Assembly: GCF_964275005.1 (NCBI RefSeq)
Contig: NC_092696.1
Coordinates: 29,858,953 to 29,922,952 of the forward strand
DNA: 64,000 bases
Direction: 5' to 3'
DNA from: Diadema setosum
Taxonomy: Eukaryota > Echinodermata > Echinoidea > Diadematoida > Diadematidae
The first letter of the stretch is position 1, and each line of letters starts with the position of its first letter. This document shows positions 48,831-60,540 of the stretch, piece by piece. Made by a program: the position numbers and the translations under genes. The notes under the pieces were generated by a model. It saw nothing but the letters and a program-made list of their open reading frames with translations, did not search any database and had not been told where the DNA came from.

Positions 48831-50032
48831 CCAGTCGCTGCAGCGACATTTCTAGTTTCTTTTGTTTTAACAAAAAAAAAAAAGAAAAAGGGGCGCGCAC
48901 CCGGTGCTTCCCCTCAGGATCCTCCAAACTCACTTGCTTTTTTGTAAAAAATTGTTTAATTTTGGCATCCTTTCAACATCATAAGTGGAGCAATCTGGAT
49001 GGTCAAGAAGAGTTGTTTAGAAATAAAAGTGACATGTAGAATTAGACTGGATTGACACTATATTGTCATTACCGTTTTTCCTTATTGAAACATGCATATG
49101 ACAATTTGTTCACACTACTAATGTGGTACAACATCTGGTACTATTTTTTAAAGAATCATAATCCATATGACATTTTTTTTTTCTGTGAAATTTATTCTAT
49201 TTAAATTGACAACAAAATGCACTTATTGATGCAATAACCCCGGAAACAAATTACTGAAACAAACTCTGATGGAGAGAACCTTGCTGTGTATTGTATTTCT
49301 ATCTAATAGTAATAATTATCTTGTATTCCATTTTTACGTTCGAGTCAAGAGGTTAAATTCTGAAAAGAATGCACAGTATACAAACAGTGACCAGTACGGA
49401 AGGAGCATATCAAAACCAACTATCATCTCCGCTTAAGTAAACTCTGGTAAGGACTCATGTTTATGAATGCTCTACATGGGGAAGTTTTTTCTTTTCCTTT
49501 CCTTTTCAGCCTCCTTTCGACCAATGAAATATACAACTGATATTTCTATTGGACATGAAACTAGGGCTTTGCTTGACATTTGCAATTGCTTTTTGTTTCG
49601 AGCATGTTGAAAGTGACCGATAATCGTACAGAATGGAGATTATAAAGATACAATACTTGCAGCCTTCGTCGCACAAGTAGAAGCGTGGAATGGCGCTTCC
49701 CTTTCCTTCTCTGGAGACAAATATTTCACAAGTTGCAGCAGTGCGCAAAGAAGATGCCAGGTGATTTTTTTTAATACGTTTCTTCGAACCTGTGCTTACA
49801 TTGGAACGGAGAGAAAATGATTTGAATTGATTTCTCGTATACTCAGAATAGTGACATTGTGATGAATATTGTTCATCCTACAACTCTCTTCATTCATTTG
49901 ACGAGGCTGATATAGAGTGAGCTAACGTCTCCTAAGTATATGTCAGAAACATCGCGACCTGACTGAACACTGTTGATCCGGACTGAATCCGGTTTAAATG
50001 AAATGAGCAGAACGTCATGATGGAGTCCCGTA
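48831..50032. other. No gene recognised
   Basis: AT-rich. A short splice-bounded stretch at about 49,666-49,766 has one open frame but no recognisable domain, so I do not call it an exon. Confidence 0.45.
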
Positions 50033-51281
50033 ATGTCTTTTTGCAGTTTGCATTCGATCATTTGTCTACTTGTATTTTCGCTGGTGTTCTCTAAGTTCTG
50101 CATGATTTGCAAAGGAGAGGACTTTGTCAATTTATCTGTTAACGCAGGCGACAACTTGACGCTGGAGTGCAATGGCAATGAATAAACTGACAATTTTTGG
50201 TTTTCCAAGAAAGGAGACCAAACTAGAGATTCAAGGAACGACAACAACTACATCCACTTCGCATTTTACTCCAAATTACATAGGAACGTGCCAAAACGTA
50301 CAATCATTAATGACCGCACCATCAACACAATGTAGAAGATGTGAACGGAACTGGTTCCCTGCACCTGTCTTTCACTAATATCTCCTACAGTGATTCCAGT
50401 AATTACACGTGTTTGATAGCAGCGAATAGCGAGGGATATGCAAAGACTAAAACTTTTCATGTTCGCGTGTTTGGATGCAGTTGTTCGGATTCACGCCCAT
50501 CAGCCCACCAACACCCGAAAGTCAACATTGCAAATTTTAACATTATTGGGCTCGTCTTTTACGAAGTGAAGAATATGACTGGACGGTTAGACTGCATCAG
50601 GAAGTAAACATGAATTTGTCTGCTGGGTCATTTATAGTTTCAATGAAACAAGAGTTCTTGACATATCGTTCATTAGAAATTACACTTAGACCATTCTCGA
50701 ACGTCACTCCAATCTGGTGTGATATACATTCATTACCATCACCACCATCGCCATTTCCATCTACTTCCCAAATACCGGGTACTTCGTCATTTCCCGCTAA
50801 TTCGCAATTTCTGGGTACTTCGCCATTTCCCACTACTTTAATTGGAGTCATCATTGGTAGCGTGATATTCCTCCTAGTGGTCCTTGTTTGCCTGATTACC
50901 AGACACGAGAACATGAAACACACGTGCCCAGTCAAAGGTGGTAGGAATCAGCGGGATCCAGTGGGCGATGGAGCCGCGGCGAGTGGATCACTTCAGCAAG
51001 GTGACGTCTACGAAACGATCCCAGAGCATTTGCCGCGAGCAGCACTCTGGGATGACGCAGGAAAGGGTTCATCTCTTCAGTATCCCCACGGCGTCTACGA
51101 AACAATCCCAGATCGATCAACGGGAACAGCAGTTTGGGATGGGGCCAGAAAACCAGATGATATCGATCTTCAATTTTACGATCACGACTTTTTCGCCGAG
51201 GACGATAAAGTGGTCGTCAACGCCCTCTATGAATTCAGCGATGTAACAAACCTTAATTGTGATCCCAACAAGGAATATTAA
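50033..51281 (+). pseudogene. Intronless broken Ig-Ig-TM receptor with YETI tail
   Basis: ATG at 50033 starts MSFCSLHSIICLLVFSLVFS, a signal peptide, then VNLSVNAGDNLTLECNG (Ig1 B strand). TAA is codon 51 (50183-50185). The Ig1 core (NFWFSKKGD) follows in the same frame. The frame shifts near 50,330 to SLHLSFTNISYSDSSNYTC (Ig1 end). Ig2 begins around 50,510 (MTGRLDC) and shifts again near 50,600 to PFSNVTPIWCDIH. From there the frame is open: Ser/Pro-rich stalk, TM (LIGVIIGSVIFLLVVLVCLI), and a tail with VYETIP twice, about 27 residues apart, and a later NALYEF. Signal, two Ig domains, TM and tail lie contiguous without introns, unlike the exon-per-domain gene at 37.8-45.8 kb. This suggests a retrocopy. 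AATAAA lies at about 51,479. Confidence 0.75.
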
Positions 51282-52254
51282 TCTATAAAGCAGCCTAGAA
51301 AGGAAGTATAACACAAAGTAAGGTAACCTGCGAGAATAGATATTGAACTGCGGAATAATTTTCCGCAGTCTAAGTTTGCTTGTAGCAAAGCATGGTTGTA
51401 GATGTTTCATGAAAATCTTTCACCCTCGCAACTCTCTCTCCCAAAGTAAAAAACGATGGAATTGTGACACTCTGCTGAAATAAACTCTTGTTCTTCACTT
51501 TAATGATGATGATGATGATGATGATGATAATAAGAAAATAATAATAATATCAGTAATAGTAACAATAATAATAATATAGTTGCAGTAATAATGATAACAA
51601 TGATATGAATAGGTTGTTTTCATTTAACACATTTCAGACTTGTTAAAGGGATGGATAGAATTGGTTGAGCAGGAGATTAAGATTTAAACTTTTTGTGACA
51701 AAATTAGAAATTACATATGAAATGTTTAAAAGCATACGATTCTATAAGGAATTTAAAGTTCGGTTTCGGTTTTGAAATGATTGAGCTTTCCATAATTTGC
51801 CATATTTGTAGTCGAGATTGAAAGCCACGAACGCGTTCATTGTATTAATGAACAATTATTGCTGCTAAAATTTCGCTGTCTTGATGTTGAAATAGTTTTC
51901 TTCGAGTCAAAGGACAAACATCTCTAATGCCCCCCCCCCCTCCGCCAAGGTGATTACATTTGAATCAGCGATGCTAAGATTGATTCATTATAATATCTCA
52001 AAAGATATGTTCAAGATAAGATTTTATCAAAGCAGCTTTAGGCCCATATCATATCTGAAAAAAAAAACGCGTTGATCTTTTCTTCGAAACTCTGATTTTT
52101 AATAAGTTTATGTAATTTTGATTTCCTTGTCTCTGTGAATTGAATGAAAGTGTATACAATTCATAACTAACTTATTAATCGCATAGTTATATGTTTTAGA
52201 ATAATATGTGTGTACGTGTGTGTATGTGAATCTGTTATGATCCACATTGTCCGC

Positions 52255-52290
<36 letters not shown>

Positions 52291-54129
52291 CAATCCAACA
52301 CGTTGTTAATGATATCAAATTCCATGCCTGTACTTTCTTAACTGATCCTGTTTGCAACATTATCGCATTAAATTTTACAATCCATGACCTGTTATGTATC
52401 AATTTAGGGTGTGCTCATTTTCCCTCACGTGATATTTGTGACAAGAGGGATTGTTTAAAAAAAAAAATGAAGGGAAATTTTTCATTTGACATGGCTGTAC
52501 CACATTAGAAGATGTTTGATGTCATGATTATATTAACTAATGCAAAACTAATATTAGTCACAAAATATCTCTTGACATGAAAGTGAAAGATATGTCATAA
52601 TGTCAATCAGTACACAACCAGTTTGGTTTCATAAGATGCGTTGAATAGAAATAATAATAAAGTAGAAATGTACGCCTTAGGAACCACCTTACACAATGTT
52701 AATTTGACAGTGATGGCACTTGAGACTTCAATCCATAGAAGATTATTTAGATCCTTTTGAGACCACTGGTATGTCAAACTCGGATCGAAGTTAGAAGAGA
52801 TGTCTCACTTCTCTATTTCAAAATGTTTAATTTCGGTGTCCTTCGACTTTCTCGTGAGGCAATCAAGGAGTAGTTGTATAGAAATAAATGTAACATTATA
52901 TAATAACATTAAATATAAGTCATTCGTATTCTTCCACTATTGAAAGATGTTTACAAGAATGATCCTCACTACCAGTATGCTACACCTGGAACATTTAAAG
53001 AATATCATGACAATTTTTTTTTCCCACTGGAATGTGCTCTGTTTAAGTGACGATAAATGCACTGATTACAGCAAACCCGTTGGTAAGTCACTTCAACACT
53101 CTTTAGTAGGAAATGCCTGTTGTGTGTTGTAATCTTTAGATGCAGTTGTTAAGTACTTATATTCCATTTAAAGAGGTTATCAATGGTTATGTTCTGAAAG
53201 CTTAAAAACTTAAAAGCAAAAAATTAGCAAAACAAAATCACGTATATACAGTACCTGCACCATCTCCGTACTTGCATCGTGGACATACCATGAAACTTGT
53301 TGTCCCTCACATAAGAACTTTGTGCTACCAATCATCGTTCTTCACAGATGTTATCCGATTATGGATAGCCTTCATCTGGATGCTGTCAACTGCACATCTC
53401 TAGATCTATTCAAAAAGAGGGTGCAGGACATACAACTGCAAAATTATTGCAGGATGTTGGAATGTAGTTTTGCAGATTGTTCACTGTAGACCGACCCACA
53501 AGTTAAAGGGTAGGGGGCGTCATTTAATAAAAGAAAAAAAAAATAATACCAATTATTACATTGCCGGAAAAAAAAAAAATCATTATCTTATCTTATCATT
53601 TCAGAAATTTGGTTCCAAAATACATCAGACTTGTCCAGGCAATCTCAACGTTCACACAAGTTTAGAATAGACTCATTAATAGGCCTATTTCAAGTGATTC
53701 AAAATTGCGTAAGATGAATTGTGAGTAATCCAGAGAGTCATGTCTTGGGTCAGCATGCATTGTATTGCATGCACGTATTAAATGATTTTTTTTTTATTGA
53801 TTTAAGCTGTACTTAACCTGTCCCATACCCGTACATTATTACCTATTAAGTGGGAGTGCTGAGGTACAGCATGACATTGTGGTACTTCATGCGGTATCAT
53901 TGTGGTACTTTTGTGGAGAGCAATCTAAATTTTAGAAAAAAAAAAATGTCTAAATTCAAAGTACGTGTGATGGAACTTACTTTGAACTTTATTACAAGTT
54001 GTCTAATAATGTTATATTATACCCAATGTCATAAATTCTGTTATGAAAAGGTTATTTCAGATCGTAATTATACAGTGTTGTCTAGTTTGTAAGCGTGCCT
54101 TTCTGCGTTACAAATATATGACTTATATA
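51282..54129. other. 2.8 kb with simple repeats, no gene seen
   Basis: Holds a GAT/TAA trinucleotide region (51,503-51,580), a poly-C run (51,930-51,940) and a (CT)n run (52,256-52,287). Short plus frames (61-80 codons) have no recognised features. Confidence 0.5.
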
Positions 54130-54768
54130 TGTGGCCATGCATCACAAAACCAACAAAAAGTCGCCAGAAACTTATTTTCAGTTAAGGGCAGATTCTAAAA
54201 GAGCAGACTCTAAGCTTTAAAATGATGTATATCTCAACTCAAATGGACTCCCCTAACATATCTTAATACTGGAAAGAAGGTACACACTCTGGAAAAGTGT
54301 GAACTGAGAAAACAGGCTCTGAAGTACAGGGTTTATTCAAGTGCTTAATCTTTACAAAGTCACGTTAGCTGTGTGATGAAAGGGGAAAAAAACATAGGAT
54401 GTAAACCACCGGAGCAACAACAATGAAGGGATAATCAGATTAAGGTGAAATTAGGCATGCTCTTTTTACATTATTCTGTTTTTGATAAATGGCAACTTTC
54501 AAAGCAGGATTTCAAGAAGTGAAAAGAGTCCTCTAGGGTGTACGTCCTGATCATTCTACTCTCCCAAAAAAAGGGTTGTAGAAAAACTGCGGGAAACACA
54601 CTTTCTCATTCATGTTATGAGCCCAAACTAGAGAATAATGCAGAAGAAGGATAGCTCTTTCAGAAAATGTGAACAAGTCAACATTGACTTGGTTGACCCA
54701 TTTCACCCTTTTTGAGTCCTCACTTAAAATCAAGGGCTGCGACTTTTTGTTTGTGATGCGCGGTGACA
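54130..54768 (-). mobile_element. 690-bp TIR family, diverged reversed copy G
   Basis: Same family as copies A-F but reversed and clearly older. The left end is TGTGGCCATGCATCACAAAA and the right end GTGATGCGCGGTGACA. The internal block matching 'TGTACTTCAGAGCCTcTTTTCTCAG' in the other copies is present here as its complement. Confidence 0.8.
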
Positions 54769-54808
54769 TATAATATATATACAATACTTATATAAAGGAT
54801 ATATATGC

Positions 54809-54851
<43 letters not shown>

Positions 54852-54854
54852 CAG

Positions 54855-55282
54855 GGCTCGACACTAACGGTGGCCCGGTGGCCCGGGGCCACCAAAAATG
54901 AAAGTCGGGCCACCAAATTTTAAAAAAGGGCAAATTTGGTGGCCCGCCTCGGGACACCAAAATTTTTTGAAAAGTACATGTATGTCAATAAATTCGTAAC
55001 TTTTTGCGCCGGAAATTAGCAGTTAAATTTGTTCAAAGGATGGATGAAAAGGACTGAACGAATGCCTGAGAGTGAGTGTTGCAAGTTTGTTGAAGTTTAT
55101 TTATGAGTAGATATGTCCAACTTCTAATTCTTACTATCATAAATCTTAAATATTTGACTCATTAAAAAAAAAGGACTTTTAATGTTTTTTATTGTTTTTT
55201 TTTTTTCGGGACACCAAAAATTTGAAATTTAGGATTTTGGTGGCCCCATCGGGCCACCAAACAAAAAAGTTAGTGTCGAGCC
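54855..55282. mobile_element. 428-bp MITE with GGCTCGACACTAAC ends
   Basis: Inverted ends GGCTCGACACTAAC with subterminal GGTGGCCC/GGGCCACC repeats. (AT)n tracts flank both sides (about 54,808-54,848 and 55,286-55,329), which suggests insertion into an AT microsatellite. Confidence 0.85.
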
Positions 55283-55283
55283 A

Positions 55284-55333
<50 letters not shown>

Positions 55334-55524
55334 GCATTGATACACCCGATGACTACATAGGAATAGGACGGCTATAATTATAGATGCATAGGAATAGAAT
55401 AGTACTGTAGGTACGTAGGACATTTAGACATGAGAATGTTGTTTGAGGTTACGTAATACGGAGTAGTTTTGAATTGAATGTTTTGAAATCTATCACTCTC
55501 CTATCACGTATTTTCTGGGATTAT

Positions 55525-55695
55525 ACTAATGATGCACAGGATAGAGTGTGTTAGTGAAGGTGCGGCGCGCTCGAGAGTATTGACAATGGTGCGACATGCA
55601 CTCGGCTGCGCCTCGTGCATGTCGCACCATTGTCAATACTCTCGAGCGCGCCGCACCTTCACTAACGCCACGAAATAATCCTGTGCATCATTAGT
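55525..55695. repeat. 171-bp palindrome with perfect 51-bp stem
   Basis: 55551-55601 and 55615-55665 are exact inverted copies around a 13-nt loop. The arms are GC-rich and contain GCGGCGCGCTCGAG. A second 18-nt pair (55525-55542 with 55678-55695) lies outside, separated by small bulges. No TIR transposon edge is obvious. Confidence 0.92.
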
Positions 55696-56891
55696 TTTAT
55701 AAAATGGGTCGAAAACTAACAGCATTATTCACGTACCTTTGTGGGTCAATACCAGTCAGCTACATGTAGCACTCGCTCAAAAGTCAAGATGTCCGAAGAT
55801 GTTCGTCCCAAACATTTACGCACGTCGCACTCGGAAATCCCGCACACTCACCTAGTACTGTACGTACGTATAAGAGTATACGTACGCCACGTACTGTTGT
55901 GCACAAGAAAGGCCGCCGGCTGTTGTGGCAGCCCGCGGCCCGAACTAGAAGTTGTTTACAGGATTGACAGCGCGTATAGTAGCGCGTGACGCACTTGTAA
56001 CAACTAATTGAGTGCGCACTGCTAGTGTAAAACATTGTGACGTACGTCAGGCCAGGGAGGTGGAAGAGAGACTCTTCTTAGTGCTTACCTGAAGAAAATA
56101 ATGCACTCACACGTGACTCATTTCAGCGCTTCCAATTGGCTACATTCTTGAACCCATTTTATAAATATGAATATTGCTTGTCCCAGATTTTTTTTTTCGA
56201 CTGTGGTTAATAACACAGTGTGAGAGACTTTGGTAGAAAGCACAGTATAGGAAGCTTCAGTTTGACATACTGTGTTTCCTACCACAGTGTGATATTTGTG
56301 TGGGAGAATTGTGGTTGATTATGTGAATGGGACACATTCTGACATTTTCAGATATGTGGTAATGACACCCGTTAAAGGTCCTCGGGAGAGAAAGAATCAG
56401 TAAAAATATTGGCTATATACGTACGTAATCCAAGCAAATCGTCGTAATGCTAGCTTTATGTAAATATGTTTATAAATCAGACAAAAGGTTGAATTTGTGT
56501 TTAATTTGATAACTCTTGCGTTTGTATGTTTGTGTGTGTGTTTGTGTGTATTTGGTGTCTAAATGCCAAAAAGGAATTACTGGATAGAGAGAGGTAAAGA
56601 TAAATGCTTTTTTCCCTTTTAAGGATAATGTTGTGCATTTCTAGTCAAATTACGTATCTTGTATTTGTTTGTTTGATTCATTTGCCACCTGTACATGGTG
56701 GCAGGATAGCCCATTCATCTGCATTATAATTTGATTATGATATGTTCTCTTATACAGTCTGGTTGAGTACATAGGGTGGATCACTTCACTGGTGTATGCT
56801 CTCTGGTCTTTGTAATGTATTTAACATGTTGAAGCTGGATCTTTTACGTGCATGCATGACGTGTGAATCTCTCAAATACGAGACTTCCATT
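55696..56891. other. CpG-rich patch then AT-rich DNA, no gene called
   Basis: About 55,740-56,060 is richer in CG than its surroundings. It is bounded by an inverted TTTATAAAATGGGT motif (about 55,697 and 56,155). The 82-codon frames on both strands look like shadows of the GC-rich DNA. From 56,170 on nothing is recognised. Confidence 0.45.
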
Positions 56892-57572
56892 TGTGACTGT
56901 GCACCTCAAAACGAACATAAATTCGCACACACTGATTTTGCGTGAGGACTGAAAATAAGTCAACCTAGCCGAACTTGACTTTTTCATATTTCCTGAAAGA
57001 GCGGGTCTTCTTTTACATTATGCCAAAATTTGGTATCATAAAACGGGCAGGAAAGTGTGTTTTTTAGCAGTTTATCTCGAACATTTTTGGTAGAATAGTG
57101 AGATTAGGTGTGTCGTTAGAATCCCTTTTTCATTTCTGAAAAACCTTGTCCACACTCTTCACTTTCAACTCTAATAACTTTTGAAAGGATAATGCTTCCA
57201 CTTTGAAAGTTGGCATTAATCATGGGCAGAATGTGTTAATGAGACATGATTAATTTCAGTTTAATCTGATAATCCCTTCATTGTTGTTACTCTGGTGGTT
57301 TACTTCCTGTTTTTTATCCCATTCATTGCACAGCCAGCACGGTTTGGTAAAGATTAAGCGCTTGAATAGACACTGTACTTCAGAGCCTCTTTTCTCAGTT
57401 CACACCTTTCCTGAGTTTGTGCTTTTTTTCCAATATTTAGATATATTAGGAGTGTTCATTTGATTTGAGTTATACATCATTTTAAAGCTTAATGTCTGCT
57501 CTTTCAGAATATGGTCTTAACTAAAATTTCATGTCTGGCGACTTTTTGTTTGTTTTGAGGTGCAGGGTCACA
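56892..57572 (+). mobile_element. 690-bp TIR family, copy E
   Basis: Start TGTGACTGTGCACCTC and end GTGCAGGGTCACA, with TT on both sides. A small internal deletion relative to B and F lies near 56,960. Confidence 0.92.
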
Positions 57573-58182
57573 TTTTATATCTTATCAAAAGGATAGAGAT
57601 TTATTCTTACTAAGAAGGACATGATAACACACGTCATTACTCAGAAAAACTCAAGGAGAGTTAAGCACGCGCTCCATGTTCCTCGATTGAAAGCTGTAGA
57701 GACTATGACTACCTACTGAACCACCTTGCCTTGTCACTGATTCGTCACGTAATGATTGGTTAGAGGGATTTGAATACGACCAACAAGAACAAAGGTTCTG
57801 AACTCGGGGCATTGGGCATGATATAGATAATAATTATGTTAAGTGATTGACAAATTGCGCCGTTTTTTTTTCTACTTTTTCTATGATAACATGATTCCTC
57901 CATTCTGATTGGCCATGTGTGGTCACTAGTTTTCCCATTTCCTTCAGTAAGAATGATACAACTTCCGCCGACTGAATTCTGCTCAGGCTTCATCAGCCTG
58001 GCATTGATTCGTCGTAGATGGGGTATTACCTGTCTTGGCATGATTATGGTATTGGAATAGTCTTTGCATATAAAGTTGAAAAATCACCGAAGTGTATTCT
58101 TTTTTTTAACCATACTCATTGTTATTTTAACCATACTGTCTGGAAGCAGCCGATATTGATTTCTTTACAAAGAAAAGCGGCG

Positions 58183-58490
58183 AGTTGACTCGGTCACGCG
58201 ATCACGCGGCCCGCGTTCGAACCCTAGTCTGGACTGAGCAATGTTGTGTGTAAGCATACCGTCCCCTCTAGCAAGAGGAAACACACTTTGTCCCTCGGAT
58301 AGGATATGAAATGGAGGTCACGTGCGTGAGAGAGTAGCAACTCATGCTAGTAAAAGATCCCGCTTCATCCATTCATCGCAAAGAGCAGGGAGTTAACCCG
58401 GTGAAGTGGTCCCAACTCACATCCAACTGGACCCCATGGAAGACCAGCTAAACAAAAACAAAAAACAAAACAAAAAAAAAAACACAAATT
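58183..58490 (+). mobile_element. tRNA-derived SINE
   Basis: About 300 bp. A near-consensus Pol III box B (GCGTTCGAACCC) is at about 58,210 with a weaker box A just upstream. A body of unrelated sequence ends in an A-rich AACAAAAACAAAAAAC-type tail at 58,451-58,487. A fragment of the same tail region occurs at about 24,826-24,930. Confidence 0.72.
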
Positions 58491-58585
58491 AGCATGATTA
58501 GGTTGTGAGCTTTACTGATTTGTAGACATGCATAATTAAGTGGGAAATTTATTCACAGTTTTTTTTTTTTGGACAAAACATTAAA

Positions 58586-59276
58586 TGTGACCGTGCACCT
58601 CAAAACGAACATAAAGTCGCACACACTGATTTTGCGTGAGGACTGAAAATAAGTGAAATGGGTCAACCTAACCGAACCTGACTTTTTCATATTTTCTGAA
58701 AGAACGGGTCTTCTTTTACATTATGCTAAAATTTGGTATCATAAAACGGACAGGAAAGTGTGTTTTTTAGCAGTTTATCTCGAACATTTTTGGTAGAATA
58801 GTGTGATTAGGTGTGCCTATACAATTCTTTTTTTCATTTCTGAAAAACCTTGTCCAAACTCTTCACTTTCAACTCTAATAACTTTTGAAAGGACGACGCT
58901 ACTGCTTTGAAAGTTAGCATTAATTATGGACAGAATGTGTTAATGGGGCATGCTTAATTTCAATTTAATCTGACAATCCCTTCATTGTTGTTACTCTGGT
59001 GGTTTACTTCCTCTTTTTTGTCCCATTCATCGCACAGCCAGCACGGTTTGGTAAAGATTAAGCGCTTGAATAGGCACTGTACTGCAGAGCCTCTTTTCTC
59101 AGTTCACACTTTTCCTGGGTTTGTGCTTTCTTTCCAATATTTAGATAGGTTAGGAGAGTCAATTTGGTTTGAGTTATACATTTTTTTAAAGCTTAAAGTC
59201 TGCTCTTTCAGAATATGGTCTTAACTAAAAAGTCATGTCTGGCGACTTTTTGTTTGTTTTGAGGTGCAGGGTCACA
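58586..59276 (+). mobile_element. 690-bp TIR family, copy F
   Basis: Start TGTGACCGTGCACCTC and end GTGCAGGGTCACA, with AA on both sides. Full length. Confidence 0.93.
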
Positions 59277-60280
59277 AATATACATTTCATATTACAAGCG
59301 GCAAATTAATAAAGAAACTGTATAAAACAATAGTGAGAAATTTTGATACATTATTGACATGACAAAAAATTGTAATAAATCACATAGGATAACAAATACG
59401 AACAGTATGAAAAAAGGATGAACCTAACTGAATAGACAGCCCTTGTCATAATGCTGGCCATTCTAATAAAAAAAAAAAAAAATCAGTACAACCTATTTTG
59501 ATTTCGGAAGCTCCATTCAGAGAGAAAACAAAATGATACTTAAATAGGACTATAAGAGACAACACTGACATACAAAGACAACAGAGAGAGAGAGAGAGAG
59601 AGAGAGAGCTAAACACATGGAGACAGTGACCTGCAAATGTTTATCGGAAAATCTAGCTGTAGCTTTGCAGTGTGTTTTGGGGTGTGCAGAAGAAAAGAAT
59701 ATGATGAAATTTCGGAATACATTGAAGAGAGACAACACTACATTAGGGAATACGATTGTAGCCAAAAAAATAAAAAAAAAATAAATAAATGAATAAATAA
59801 CAGACACTGTAAATTTGGCTTGTGATAAAATTCCTATGCAGGCTATCTCGATTACACGGAGTTGTAATTATATGACAAACATAAACACGAAAAAAAAAAA
59901 AACATCTACATTGATATTCATTTCCTGTACACTTTATACAAACAACACACTATTAACAGCAGCGCTAAATTCCAGAACTATCGACGTCCCAGTCATTAGA
60001 AACAGGTTATCCAAAGCTTAATTCAACAACGCATAATGACTCAGAATGTGTAACAGCATTTTCATCGGAATGGTGTATTGTAACCGCAATACTGAAATAA
60101 TAAACGATTGTGTGTTCTGTTTTCCATGATTGAATGGGTATCAAAATCAATTTTTACAAGAAGAATAGTATTATCCCGATATTCGATGATGCAAGTTGGC
60201 GACCCGAGTCGGATATGACTCGAATTGTAATGAAATATAGATTCGCTGATTCGAATCATTATTATACCCAAGTTCACTTT
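59277..60280. other. No gene; GA and A-rich runs
   Basis: Contains (GA)n at 59,583-59,610 and several poly-A runs. The frames present are short or low complexity. Confidence 0.5.
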
Positions 60281-60540
60281 TAAGCCACATTGCAAATCCA
60301 ATCTTACTTCCTGGCAGAAATGCAAACACAAGTCCACTGCTTGAGCAGGATCCAAATCTAATTTCACTTGTCAAGCAAGGCTCAAACCAAACTCCATTTC
60401 TCGAGCAGGGTTAAAATCTAATTTCATTAATCGAGAGAAGGCCAAACTCTATTCATTGAGCGAGAAAGGTACCAATCTAATATTATTTCTCGATTACGAT
60501 GTAACCCCTATCCCACTGCTCAAGCAGACTGCACGATACA
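60281..60540. repeat. Degenerate 30-bp minisatellite
   Basis: GAGCAGG-like blocks recur every 30 bp (about 60341, 60371, 60401, 60431, 60460, 60490, 60520), with weaker units to the left. On the minus strand the unit reads as a decapeptide close to VKLDLDPAQA, with a stop in one unit. Confidence 0.8.

Noticed and set aside
49894..50247. 117-codon minus-strand frame that looks protein-like
   Set aside because: It lies antisense to the signal peptide and first Ig domain of the plus-strand receptor copy, which explains its composition.
55741..56035. Overlapping 82-83 codon frames on both strands, as a CpG-island first exon
   Set aside because: Open on both strands because of GC-rich composition; no splice donor or domain supports either.
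60281..60540. CRISPR-like array because of a 30-bp period
   Set aside because: Units abut without unique spacers, are degenerate, and the genome is eukaryotic; it is a minisatellite.
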